A stretch of DNA of 64,000 nucleotides from Phycisphaerales bacterium (GTDB lineage: Bacteria > Planctomycetota > Phycisphaerae > UBA1845 > Fen-1342), in contig JADJWG010000002.1 in NCBI GenBank assembly GCA_016716475.1, forward strand, positions 868,001-932,000. The letters run 5' to 3'. Shown one piece after another: positions 7,800 to 16,043 of this stretch (its first letter is position 1; every line of letters starts with the position of its first letter). Under the pieces are notes generated by a model. The model was not told where the DNA came from. It ran no database searches and was given only the letters and a program-made list of their open reading frames with translations. A program made the position numbers and the translations under genes.

Positions 7800-9980
7800 T
7801 CAACGCACGCGATAGAAACGTGTCTCGCCGGTTTCCAGCTCCACTTCCAGCGCTGCGGTCGGGGCTTCCTCACTCCAGCCATCCGCCTGCTCGCTTAGCG
7901 GTGCGAGCTTCTCTCCCGCCGGTGGCCTGACGGCAAAGCGGCCGGCGCGCGTCGCTGTAAGAGCGACGAGCTGCCCGCGCTGCACCACGGTGGCACCATC
8001 GTCGGACCACGCATGCACGCCGTTCGCCAGCGCCAGATGGCGCAGCAGTGCACCGGGCAGCAGGGGGGCGCCACAGTACACACTGTGCCAGCCGTCGCGG
8101 CCGACTCGGGCCAGGCCCACCCCCCCGCCGGTCACGTAGTGCCCCATGGGTTCAGCTTCCGGATCCACCACTTCGAACAGGGGTGTGGCCCGCGTTTCCC
8201 AGCCCCGCGGATTCACGGCGTTCAGGGCCTGCTGCCGCTCCAGCGAAAGCGGCGGGCCGAACCGTTGCGGAACACCTGCTTCCGCGGCGAGGTGCGGCAA
8301 AAGATCGATCTGGGGCACGAGAGGATCATGGTGCACCCGTACAGTGACGCCGGTCACTGCAGATACACCGGCATCGTCAACGCCATCCATGCCGACGAAC
8401 CCCGCACCGTAGAACCACACGCTCAGCACGCCCGGCTGTCGGACCCGCGCGTGCAGGGCTGCGCGCCGTGCCGCGTCGGCATACCACGCGTTCAGGAACA
8501 CATAGACCCGGTAGGGGCGTACTTCCGACACCTCGTCTAGCATGAGCGTGTCGACCGGGAACCCCAGCGCGCTCCACTCGAACTGCCGCCCCAGCGAAGT
8601 GAAGTAGGCATTGAGGTCACTGCGCAAGTCACAGTATGCGTAACTGCGATCATCGATGACCCAGGCGACTTCGGCGCGCGAGGAGCACGGCCAATCCGCT
8701 ATATGTCGCGCCAGCGCCTGCATGCTGCGTAACGTGGACTGAATCGCCGGGTCGTCGTACCAGCGTGCGTGGATCAGGTCCATCCACCACGCGGCGCCGG
8801 TGCCAAGGGCGTAAGCGCCGTCACGCTGTAGCATCCGACAGCTTTCCGTCGCCGTGGGCGGTATGCGTGACCACAAGCCGGCCGTCTCGCGCAATTGGAC
8901 GAGGTGTGTGAGTGTGTCGATCTCGTCGACGTGCAGCTTGCCCGCTCGTTCAATCGTAGCGGGCACGGTCTCCGCGTGATGTACACCGTCCACGTAGCGA
9001 TTGTCGTAAGCGTAGGGGGAGCTGATGTAGTCGATCTCCGAGGACGCCAGGACGCGCCGTAATGCCAGGTGCCCGCTGCGGGCTGGGTTCTGCGTGTTCC
9101 AGTGCGGCCAGAAGTATCCAAAGAAGGAGCCCACGAGCTTTTTCCCCCCACAGGCACGTTTGGCAGCGGCACAGAGCGCCAGCAACTGGTCGGCACTTGC
9201 CTGGTTCAGGAATGTGAGCCAGTCCACGATGTCGCGTTCTGTTGCAGGATTGCGGAAGAAGCCGGCAGTGGGGGTATGCAGGCGGGCCGGATGTGGAACC
9301 TTTGCCGTATCGAGGGTGACATCGCACCGCCCCCACGCGGCTTGAAGCGTTTCAGTGTTACCGTAAATGCTGGCCAAATAGGACCGGAAACCCCGCTCCG
9401 CCACCGGTGAGGCATCCTCGTACACCTCTTCGATGAAATTCCACCAGCGGAACCATTCCGCCGAGATTCCCGCCCCCACCTGGTATCCCGCGATCTGATT
9501 CCCGTTTCGTTGCTCGAAATGGCGCACGAAATCCGCCATGGCCTGCGATGCATCGCGCGTCCAGACCGTAGACGCGGCCGAGTGCCAACAGTCGATCGGC
9601 TGCACCCGGACGGCACGGAAGTCGACAGGCCGGCCGTCAAGCCCGTGCCCAACCGCGAGTTCATCCGGATGCTGGTCGGCCCACCAGCCCTCACCCGCGT
9701 AACCAAAATTCACGCGCGGAATCAACAACCAGTCTGGCGCGCGTGCCAGAAACTCATCAATCAGGCGCTCGATCGGGCTGAAGTTGTACTGCCCGGAACC
9801 CACCCACCAATGCTCGCCATTCTGATAGGGCACATGGAACTGGCAGATGCGGCAATCACCCGCCACAAAATCCGGCACCGCATTCGGCAGCCCGTAGCAC
9901 CAGAATTCGTTCGTCGGCACGCCATTCAGAACGAGCATGGGACGCCCGTTCACCTGTTTCACCGCGGCGGTCAAACCCAT
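7800..9980 (-). CDS. Glycoside hydrolase, GH42-like (beta-galactosidase-type)
   Basis: A 726-residue protein with a TIM-barrel N-terminal half, a middle domain resembling the GH42 trimerisation/Rossmann domain (from about 430: SRAEVAWVIDDRSYAYC, RVYVFLNAWYAD) and a beta-rich C-terminus. The GH-A clan acid/base is probably the Glu of GAGISAEWFRWW and the nucleophile the Glu of LHVDEIDT. No signal peptide, so it should act on imported oligosaccharide. Substrate is uncertain: the match is to GH42-like proteins in general, not a characterised one. GAGGATGTAACG precedes the ATG. It is divergent from dgt, with 149 bases between. Confidence 0.7.
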   Translation of the reverse strand: MGLTAAVKQVNGRPMLVLNGVPTNEFWCYGLPNAVPDFVAGDCRICQFHVPYQNGEHWWVGSGQYNFSPIERLIDEFLARAPDWLLIPRVNFGYAGEGWWADQHPDELAVGHGLDGRPVDFRAVRVQPIDCWHSAASTVWTRDASQAMADFVRHFEQRNGNQIAGYQVGAGISAEWFRWWNFIEEVYEDASPVAERGFRSYLASIYGNTETLQAAWGRCDVTLDTAKVPHPARLHTPTAGFFRNPATERDIVDWLTFLNQASADQLLALCAAAKRACGGKKLVGSFFGYFWPHWNTQNPARSGHLALRRVLASSEIDYISSPYAYDNRYVDGVHHAETVPATIERAGKLHVDEIDTLTHLVQLRETAGLWSRIPPTATESCRMLQRDGAYALGTGAAWWMDLIHARWYDDPAIQSTLRSMQALARHIADWPCSSRAEVAWVIDDRSYAYCDLRSDLNAYFTSLGRQFEWSALGFPVDTLMLDEVSEVRPYRVYVFLNAWYADAARRAALHARVRQPGVLSVWFYGAGFVGMDGVDDAGVSAVTGVTVRVHHDPLVPQIDLLPHLAAEAGVPQRFGPPLSLERQQALNAVNPRGWETRATPLFEVVDPEAEPMGHYVTGGGVGLARVGRDGWHSVYCGAPLLPGALLRHLALANGVHAWSDDGATVVQRGQLVALTATRAGRFAVRPPAGEKLAPLSEQADGWSEEAPTAALEVELETGETRFYRVR

Positions 9981-10129
9981 CGTTACATCCTCACGAAAAC
10001 GCGAGAGACTACCCGCCCCACGCCACCCGGGAAAGCGGTGGCCCGTCCAGAATCACCTGAAACAGCGGTACCTTTCCACCGGTCGGCTGCCCGGTTAGCT
10101 TGGCATCACTCAGAAGAAGAGCACCCACC

Positions 10130-11182
10130 ATGTACGACCTGCGCCGCGACCATCCCGAGCCCACCACCACCATACTTTCTCCGCTGGCGCTGGATCGGCA
10201 GCGGATTGTCCACTCGGCCGCCTTCCGGCGGTTGCAGCACAAGACCCAGGTCTTCGTTGCTCCGGAGAGTGATCATTTTCGGACGCGCCTTACGCATACG
10301 CTCGAAGTGGCGCATCAGGCGCGCTGCCTCGCGCATACGGTCGGACTCTCGGCCGACCTGGCCGAGGTGGTAGCGCTTGCCCACGATCTCGGGCATCCAC
10401 CCTTTGGGCATGCGGGCGAGGTCGCACTGGCAGCTTGTCTCCAGGCGTGCGGGGGCTTCGAGCACAACCGCCACACGCTCAGGATTGTAGAGGAGTTGGA
10501 GCACCCTTATCCGGCCTTCCGAGGCCTGAATCTCACCCGGGCTGTGCGTGCTTGCCTGGCGGGTCACGGGACCCCGTTCGACCACCCCGATACACACCTG
10601 CTCCACGCTGTGGGTCCGCCGCCGCCTGAGTCGCGCGTGGTGGACCTGGCCGACCGCCTCACCTTTGCGCTGCACGATTTGCAGGATGCGCTTTACGCCG
10701 GTTTGCTCCAGCCGTCGGATCTGCGTGGGCTGGTGCTCTGGCAGACCCATTTCGCCGGTTCCGCCGGAGACGCACCATCCGTCTGGCGTAGCTGCCTGCG
10801 CTCTCTGGTGGACGGGATCCAGGCGCAGGTGTTGCAGGAGGTCGGCAGCCGATCCGTCGCCGTACGCGCCGGGAATTCAGGCCTGTCGGCCGGGCTTGAG
10901 GCGGACCTTGCAGCATTGGAGCAGCTTTTGTTGACCCGCGTCTACCGAGGGGAACTGTTGACGAGCGCCGATGCCCATGCCCAACTCATTCTGCGCGACG
11001 TCTTCGTCGCCCTCGTTGCGGAGCCACACCGCATGCCGCCGCGCTTCTCACAACGCATTGCATCCGCCGGCACGGAGCGCGTCGTCGCGGACTATGTCGC
11101 CGGTATGACAGACCGCTTCTGCATCGAGGAGCACGCCCGGCTGTACGGCGACGGAATGGCCCGCGCGGCCGGTGAGCAATAG
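10130..11182 (+). CDS. dgt: Deoxyguanosinetriphosphate triphosphohydrolase-like protein (HD domain)
   Basis: Hydrolyses dNTPs to deoxynucleoside and tripolyphosphate, controlling dNTP pools. The 350 residues carry the dGTPase signature in order: HSAAFRRLQHKTQVF, RTRLTHTLEVAHQAR (first metal His), LAHDLGHPPFGHAGE (HD pair), GFEHNRHTLRI, and a later DLADRLTFALHDLQDAL supplying the last Asp. The start at 10130 (MYDLRRDHPE) is chosen because this begins the conserved region; upstream AGAAGAAGAG is only a modest ribosome site. dGTPase-like proteins of this short type often differ in nucleotide preference from E. coli Dgt. Confidence 0.88.
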   Translation: MYDLRRDHPEPTTTILSPLALDRQRIVHSAAFRRLQHKTQVFVAPESDHFRTRLTHTLEVAHQARCLAHTVGLSADLAEVVALAHDLGHPPFGHAGEVALAACLQACGGFEHNRHTLRIVEELEHPYPAFRGLNLTRAVRACLAGHGTPFDHPDTHLLHAVGPPPPESRVVDLADRLTFALHDLQDALYAGLLQPSDLRGLVLWQTHFAGSAGDAPSVWRSCLRSLVDGIQAQVLQEVGSRSVAVRAGNSGLSAGLEADLAALEQLLLTRVYRGELLTSADAHAQLILRDVFVALVAEPHRMPPRFSQRIASAGTERVVADYVAGMTDRFCIEEHARLYGDGMARAAGEQ

Positions 11183-11197
11183 TTCGTACGTGACGCA

Positions 11198-11235
11198 ACG
11201 GCCGGCACTCCCGCTGTCGCGCAAGCACCGGCCGT
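11198..11235. terminator. Inverted repeat between convergent genes
   Basis: ACGGCCGG (11198-11205) and CCGGCCGT (11228-11235) are perfect inverted copies around a 22-base loop, between the dgt stop (11182) and the lipoprotein stop (11268). There is no T tract on either strand. It may be a factor-dependent or bidirectional terminator. Confidence 0.35.
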
Positions 11236-11267
11236 CGAATGTCATGGTAAGCAAACGGGGTCTGGAC

Positions 11268-11831
11268 TCAGCTCGACTGCGCGTCGTGCGTATCGTGATC
11301 GTGGTCGTGCGGACAGGCATTGACTTCGGCCTTTTGCACGCCTGCAACCTCAATCGCCGGGCAATCGATGGTCACGCGCTTCTTCGAGCCCTTGATCAGC
11401 GCGATTTCATCGGCCGATTTTCCGTCGACCTCGGCGTAGTGCTTGCGCTCATCTTCGGTGATCACACGGAACTTCACCTTGCCTTGAAGAATGGCGCGCT
11501 GCCCCTTGGCTTCGCCGGGGACACGGCCGTGCGTCGCTTGGTCATAGATGAACATCGCGACGATCTGGTCCTCTTCCGGATCATCGGGGTTCTGGGCGAC
11601 CTGCACCCAGCATCCGCTGCCGGTGCACATTGCGGTGATGGTCCCTTTGACGAGAACCGTCTGACCTTCGTACTTCTCCGCGTTGGCGATCAGCTCGCCG
11701 ACGGTGATCGGTGTTTCGGTGGCGGCAACCTGCATCGGTTCGCCAAAATGGGTCATGGACTGGTTCGAGGCACAACCCGTCCACAGCGCTGCTGAGGCGA
11801 AGATCACAAGCAGGGGAATCATGCGTGGCAT
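11268..11831 (-). CDS. OB-fold-like lipoprotein with histidine-rich tail (DUF4920-like)
   Basis: A 187-residue lipoprotein precursor: hydrophobic N-terminus with lipobox WTGC, then a domain starting ITVGELIANAEKYEGQTVLVKG and containing AMCTGSGCWVQV. This resembles the DUF4920/OB-fold proteins often found near metal and redox functions. The C-terminus reads CPHDHDHDTHD, a likely metal-binding tail. Two Cys in the GSGC region and one before the His tail could also bind metal. AAGGAG nine bases upstream supports the ATG at 11831. Function unknown; envelope location is well supported, metal binding is inferred. Confidence 0.7.
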   Translation of the reverse strand: MPRMIPLLVIFASAALWTGCASNQSMTHFGEPMQVAATETPITVGELIANAEKYEGQTVLVKGTITAMCTGSGCWVQVAQNPDDPEEDQIVAMFIYDQATHGRVPGEAKGQRAILQGKVKFRVITEDERKHYAEVDGKSADEIALIKGSKKRVTIDCPAIEVAGVQKAEVNACPHDHDHDTHDAQSS

Positions 11832-11962
11832 GTCGGTGTTCTCCTTGTATCACAGGGAATAGCACAGCAGCGCCGCACCCGGCGCTGTGCATCGTCACAT
11901 TATCCAGTGTGGGACAGCCCCACGCAACCACTGGGCCACATCCGCTCCGTTGAAGTGACACG

Positions 11963-11992
11963 TTGTCGTGGTCCGCTTCACTCCGCTACAAT
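11963..11992 (+). promoter_or_regulatory. Putative promoter of the phoX-like gene
   Basis: TTGTCG (11963-11968), an 18-base spacer and TACAAT (11987-11992). Predicted start near 11999, about 47 bases before the ATG. No clear Pho box was seen. Confidence 0.45.
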
Positions 11993-12045
11993 GCTCACAA
12001 GGTGCAGGCGCGCGGCGGTGACGCCGCCGCAAGGGTCGACTTTCC

Positions 12046-13452
12046 ATGGAAGCTGCTCCTATGGCCGTTTCTCGCCGTGATTTTCTTTGGGCCGCCAGCA
12101 GCATCACCCTGGGTTTCAGTGGCCTCGCGCGACTCGCGCTCGCTTTCCGTTCAGACGATGTGCCGCCCGGTTCCGGTACAGTCCCGGGCTATGGGCCGCT
12201 ACGGCCCGACCCGGAAGGCCTCTTTGATCTGCCTGCGGGATTCTCCTATCGCGTGATCTCCCGGGTAGGCGACGAAATGGTCGATGGCTTACGCGTTCCG
12301 GGGTTGCCGGACGCGATGGCCACTTTTCCAGGGCCCGGTGGGCAGGTCATTCTCCTGTGCAATCATGAACTTGACGCGGCGGACCATCGCCGCGGCCCAT
12401 TTGGCCCGCAGAATCACCTTTTTAAGCGTGTTGATGCGGCCCTGCTTTTCGACGCGGGGCGTGGCAGGCAACCCTGCCTGGGCGGCACTACTACACTGGT
12501 GTGGGATTCGGCCCAGCAGCGGGTCATTCGGCAGTACCTCAGTCTCGCGGGTACCGAGCGGAACTGCGCCGGTGGGCCGACGCCGTGGGGCACGTGGATC
12601 ACCTGCGAAGAGACGGTTCGCCTGGCGGACGATAATTACGAGCACAACCACGGCTACAACTTCGAAGTCCCTGCACGAGCCGAGGTGGGCCTGGCGCGCG
12701 CGACGCCCCTGCGCGCCATGGGACGCTTCAATCATGAGGCCGTCGCGGTTTCACCGGAGACTGGCATCGTCTACCAAACCGAAGACCGCAGCGATGGCTT
12801 GCTCTACCGCTTCCTGCCACGCGAGCGCGGTCGGTTGAACGCAGGGGGGATCTTGCAGGTGCTGGCCGTTCGTGACCGTGCGGGGCTCGATACGCGCAAC
12901 TGGGAGGAGGCCACGATCCACAGCGGTACGCCGCTGGCGGTACGTTGGCTTGCGATCGACGAGATCGAGGCGCCGCGCGACGACCTGCGTCTTCGCGGGC
13001 ATGCGGCCGGTGCGGCGCGGTTTGCCCGTGGTGAAGGGATGTGGTGGGGCGAGCGCGAGTTCTATTTCGCCTGCACGAACGGTGGCCAGGCGAAAGCGGG
13101 ACAGCTCTGGCGTTACCGCCCAAGTGCGGCTGAGGGCACGCCCGAAGAGGATGCTGCACCACCCACGGTCGAATTGTTCTGCGAGCCGAACGACCGTGGA
13201 CTGATCGATAACGCGGATAATCTTACAATCGCACCGTGGGGTGATGTGATTCTCTGCGAGGACGGGCAGCGGCCCGCGCACCTGGTCGGCGTTACGCCTG
13301 CGGGGGGTATCTACACCCTGGGGCGCAATGCCCTGAGCAATTCGGAACTCGCGGGTGCCACGTTCAGCCCTGATGGGGCGACTCTCTTCCTGAACATCCA
13401 ACACGATGGCCTGACACTGGCCATCACCGGGCCCTGGGCAAAGCGGGGTTGA
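12046..13452 (+). CDS. PhoX-family (DUF839) alkaline phosphatase-like protein, Tat-exported
   Basis: A 468-residue protein starting with a twin-arginine signal (AVSRRDFLWAASSITLGFSG). It has the PhoX layout: FDLPAGFSYRVISRVGDEM, LLCNHELD, NCAGGPTPWGTWITCEET, GRFNHEAVAV, YQTEDRSDGLLYRF, FYFACTNGG, and NADNLTIAPWGDVILCEDG near the end. Known PhoX enzymes are Ca/Fe-dependent periplasmic phosphatases; the CEET, NHE and TED motifs supply metal ligands. It would recover phosphate from organic esters. Two in-frame ATGs (12046 and 12061) both have partial ribosome sites. A short hairpin followed by five T at 13497-13514 may end the transcript. Confidence 0.85.
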   Translation: MEAAPMAVSRRDFLWAASSITLGFSGLARLALAFRSDDVPPGSGTVPGYGPLRPDPEGLFDLPAGFSYRVISRVGDEMVDGLRVPGLPDAMATFPGPGGQVILLCNHELDAADHRRGPFGPQNHLFKRVDAALLFDAGRGRQPCLGGTTTLVWDSAQQRVIRQYLSLAGTERNCAGGPTPWGTWITCEETVRLADDNYEHNHGYNFEVPARAEVGLARATPLRAMGRFNHEAVAVSPETGIVYQTEDRSDGLLYRFLPRERGRLNAGGILQVLAVRDRAGLDTRNWEEATIHSGTPLAVRWLAIDEIEAPRDDLRLRGHAAGAARFARGEGMWWGEREFYFACTNGGQAKAGQLWRYRPSAAEGTPEEDAAPPTVELFCEPNDRGLIDNADNLTIAPWGDVILCEDGQRPAHLVGVTPAGGIYTLGRNALSNSELAGATFSPDGATLFLNIQHDGLTLAITGPWAKRG

Positions 13453-13496
13453 TGCTGTCGGCGGGCTGCCGGTGTCAATCGGCGGCCAATGTGGCT

Positions 13497-13514
13497 GGTC
13501 AGGGTGATCTTTTT
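13497..13514 (+). terminator. Weak intrinsic terminator after phoX-like gene
   Basis: GGTCA (13497-13501), loop GGG and TGATC (13505-13509, one G-T pair) are followed by five T. It is 45 bases after the stop codon. The stem is short, so confidence is modest. Confidence 0.35.
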
Positions 13515-13569
13515 CGCTCCCCTGATGGTTCAGGCCTGAAGACGCCTCGGTCCAGGCCCTACGCTGGTG

Positions 13570-14595
13570 TTACTGTCGCCGGGCCAGCACGAATCCCGCC
13601 ATGGCTGACAGACTATTCCGTGCCGGAGAAGGTGGTAATACTTCAAGTGCCTGCTGGGCCAGCTCGATTTGCTCGCCGGCGGCGGCTTGCGCGTAGGCGA
13701 TGCTGCCAGCGGCATGCAGCCGCGCACCGATCTCGCGCTGCGCGGTGGCCCCGTCACTTTGCAGCAAATCCAGCATGGCCGCCCGATCCGTGGGGCCAAC
13801 CTCGCGCAGATAGTGAATCACGGGCAAAGTCACCTCGCCTTGATGCACATCCCGGCCAAGGGACTTGCCAACCTCCGCCTCATCGCCCGTCAGGTCAAGC
13901 AGATCGTCCACGATCTGAAACGCCACGCCGATCGCATTCCCGAATGTCCGCAGTCGCCGCACCCAATCTTCGTCCGCCTCGGCGTACACGGCGCCAAGGT
14001 GGCAACACGCCTCCACCAGGGACGCCGTCTTTCGCGTGATGATGTCAAGGTACTCCGCTTCGGTCAGCTCCAGATTGCCCCGGCTTGCTACCTGCATCAT
14101 CTCGCCTTCACAGACCGTCACCGCGGTCTGGCCGATGACGCGGCTTGCATATTGCGAGTCCAGACTGCTGCACAGGTGGAAAGCATGGCTGTACAGGAAG
14201 TCGCCCATCAGTACGGCCCGCTCATTGCCCCAAAGGCGGTTCACGGTCGCTGCGCGCCGGCGGATGTCAGAGCCGTCCAGCACATCGTCATGGACCAGGG
14301 TGGAAATGTGAACGAGCTCGACGACGGCCCCCAGCACATGGTGCGACGGCCGGACGTCGCCGATCGCGCGAGCTGTGAGCAGCAGGAGGGCGGGGCGCAG
14401 CAGCTTCCCATGAAACTGGCGCACATGCTGGCATAGATCGCTGATAAAGGGCTGATCGCAGATCAACTCGTCCGCAAGGACCCGTTGCGTGGCGCCCAGA
14501 TCGGCCTGGATCGGGGCGTAAAGGTCTGCCAGCCGCAGGGTTCCAATTTCGCCGTTGGTTCGCACACGCAGTCTCCGACGGTGCCTTGACACCAT
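13570..14595 (-). CDS. Polyprenyl diphosphate synthase
   Basis: Elongates allylic diphosphates with isopentenyl diphosphate, probably to make the quinone side chain. The 341 residues contain both aspartate motifs: LVHDDVLDGSDIRRR (first, about 100) and FQIVDDLLDLTGDE (second, about 230), plus GKLLRPALLLLTARA and the KTASLVEACCHLGA helix. The length and absence of a bulky residue just before the first motif fit a long-chain (octaprenyl-type) rather than farnesyl synthase. The product length is inferred. It is 99 bases downstream of the universal stress gene on the same strand. An alternative GTG start lies about ten codons in. Confidence 0.88.
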   Translation of the reverse strand: MVSRHRRRLRVRTNGEIGTLRLADLYAPIQADLGATQRVLADELICDQPFISDLCQHVRQFHGKLLRPALLLLTARAIGDVRPSHHVLGAVVELVHISTLVHDDVLDGSDIRRRAATVNRLWGNERAVLMGDFLYSHAFHLCSSLDSQYASRVIGQTAVTVCEGEMMQVASRGNLELTEAEYLDIITRKTASLVEACCHLGAVYAEADEDWVRRLRTFGNAIGVAFQIVDDLLDLTGDEAEVGKSLGRDVHQGEVTLPVIHYLREVGPTDRAAMLDLLQSDGATAQREIGARLHAAGSIAYAQAAAGEQIELAQQALEVLPPSPARNSLSAMAGFVLARRQ

Positions 14596-14694
14596 GGGAT
14601 AGTCAGGGGCGACCGGGCGGGTGTCCAGTCTTACCAGAACCTTTCACACGAATTGAAACGCTTGCAGGATAGCGCCGGTGACCCGTTGGAAGGT

Positions 14695-15585
14695 TCAGCG
14701 CGTGCCGAAGAGACCGTCGAGGATCGAGAGTGTTTCACCCTTCTTCTTCACGACCAGTACTGGCAGACCGGCCGCATGCACCAGCCTCTCCACAGTCGAC
14801 CCGATGAGAACGAGTGAGCCGGTTCCACGGCTGCCGGCCATGATCAGGTCCATTTTGCGGCTCATGGCCGCATCGAGCAAAGCGCGCTCGTTGTGTGGTC
14901 CCGTCGTGACGAGGGTCTCGATGGACAGTCCGCTGAGGTCGACATCTTCCATGAAGTTCCGTAACTGTTCGCCGATGACGCGTTTGCGATCCTCGATGGC
15001 CTGCTCAAGGGTCATTCCGAGCTTGGCGTAGCCGTAACCGATTTGAGAATTTGAGACCAGCAGGAGTTGCCCCGGGCGGCCGGTCTTGTCAGCGGCGGCA
15101 CGCGACAAAGCCGCCGCCTCCTCCAGCGCGAGCAGCGAATGCGGGGAAAAGTCCACCCCTACGACTATACGGCTGAGGTGAGTCCGGCCGCCTTCCGGCA
15201 CGACCAGTACGTCACACGGCGATTTTCGCACCAGGCGCGCGAAGGGCATCGCCACGGTGGGCTCATCCGAAGGCATGCGCCGTCCGACTGCGACCAGGTC
15301 GAGTTCCAGGTGGCGTGCCGCGGTCAGGATGTCCTGGATGCCACCCCCGGGGTGGATGTCGAATTCGAGCATGCTATGCACATCCGGTGGCAATTGCTGC
15401 CGCACGCTCTCACGAAAGGCCTCGACTGCGCCGGGGCCGCCGTCGACTTCCTCCGGCGTCTGGGGATGCACGCAGTAAATCATCTGGCTGCCGGCAAGCT
15501 GCGCAATTCGCCCTGCCGCGGCCAGTGCACCCGCGAAGTGCTGTGGATGAAAGAGGAACACGCCGATCTTCTGGAACCGCTTCAT
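14695..15585 (-). CDS. Universal stress protein, tandem UspA domains
   Basis: A 296-residue protein with two UspA-type domains. The first (1-135) is degenerate, starting KIGVFLFHPQHF. The second (about 140-285) starts RIVVGVDFSPHS and ends with the ATP-binding loop GSRGTGSLVLIGSTVERLVHAAGLPVLVV, matching the GxxGx9GS pattern. Known roles are stress survival and nucleotide-dependent signalling in the cytoplasm; a specific role cannot be given. It lies 56 bases downstream of yhbY and probably shares its transcript. Confidence 0.85.
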   Translation of the reverse strand: MKRFQKIGVFLFHPQHFAGALAAAGRIAQLAGSQMIYCVHPQTPEEVDGGPGAVEAFRESVRQQLPPDVHSMLEFDIHPGGGIQDILTAARHLELDLVAVGRRMPSDEPTVAMPFARLVRKSPCDVLVVPEGGRTHLSRIVVGVDFSPHSLLALEEAAALSRAAADKTGRPGQLLLVSNSQIGYGYAKLGMTLEQAIEDRKRVIGEQLRNFMEDVDLSGLSIETLVTTGPHNERALLDAAMSRKMDLIMAGSRGTGSLVLIGSTVERLVHAAGLPVLVVKKKGETLSILDGLFGTR

Positions 15586-15641
15586 GGGTTACCTCGCGCC
15601 ACGGCATGGGGGCCGCCCGTGCCGCCACGCTGCGCCACGAC

Positions 15642-15911
15642 TCACTCCTCCGGCCGATACAGCAGCACAACCCGGCCAATCCTGCGTACGACTTCGCACG
15701 GAACACGCCCTGCGAGATCCCGAGCGGCCTCGTCACACGCTGCCGCGCACTCGGCATGCACCCGCACTTTGAGCAGCGCGCGCCCGGTAAAGCACTGTCG
15801 GACCTGCGCCACAACCGCGTCCGTCACGCGGCCTGCAACCAGGGTGGTGACGGGCTTCAGCGGGTGACTGCTTGCCACGAATTGGCGCCTTTGGTCCGAA
15901 TTCAAGGCCAT
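15642..15911 (-). CDS. yhbY: YhbY-type CRM-domain RNA-binding protein
   Basis: An 89-residue single CRM domain protein. The sequence matches the family order: SSHPLKPVTTLVAGRVTDAVVAQV, ALLKVRVHA, and a C-terminal RRIGRVVLLYRP. The family GKxG after the first strand reads AGRV here, a small divergence. E. coli YhbY associates with pre-50S ribosomal particles. The start at 15911 (MALNSDQRRQF) is preferred because the conserved domain begins there; a longer frame to 15947 adds a non-conserved stretch. First gene of a likely yhbY-usp unit, divergent from the topoisomerase gene. Confidence 0.8.
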   Translation of the reverse strand: MALNSDQRRQFVASSHPLKPVTTLVAGRVTDAVVAQVRQCFTGRALLKVRVHAECAAACDEAARDLAGRVPCEVVRRIGRVVLLYRPEE

Positions 15912-16043
15912 GCTGCGTGCTCCCGGAGCTACAACTACTGTACACAACTGAGCGATCTGCTACCATGCCTTGGGTTGGCAGGATCGGCGTGGGCCGCGTG
16001 CCCGGACCACCGTCCGCAGACTGCCCCCTACCGGGAGCCACGG

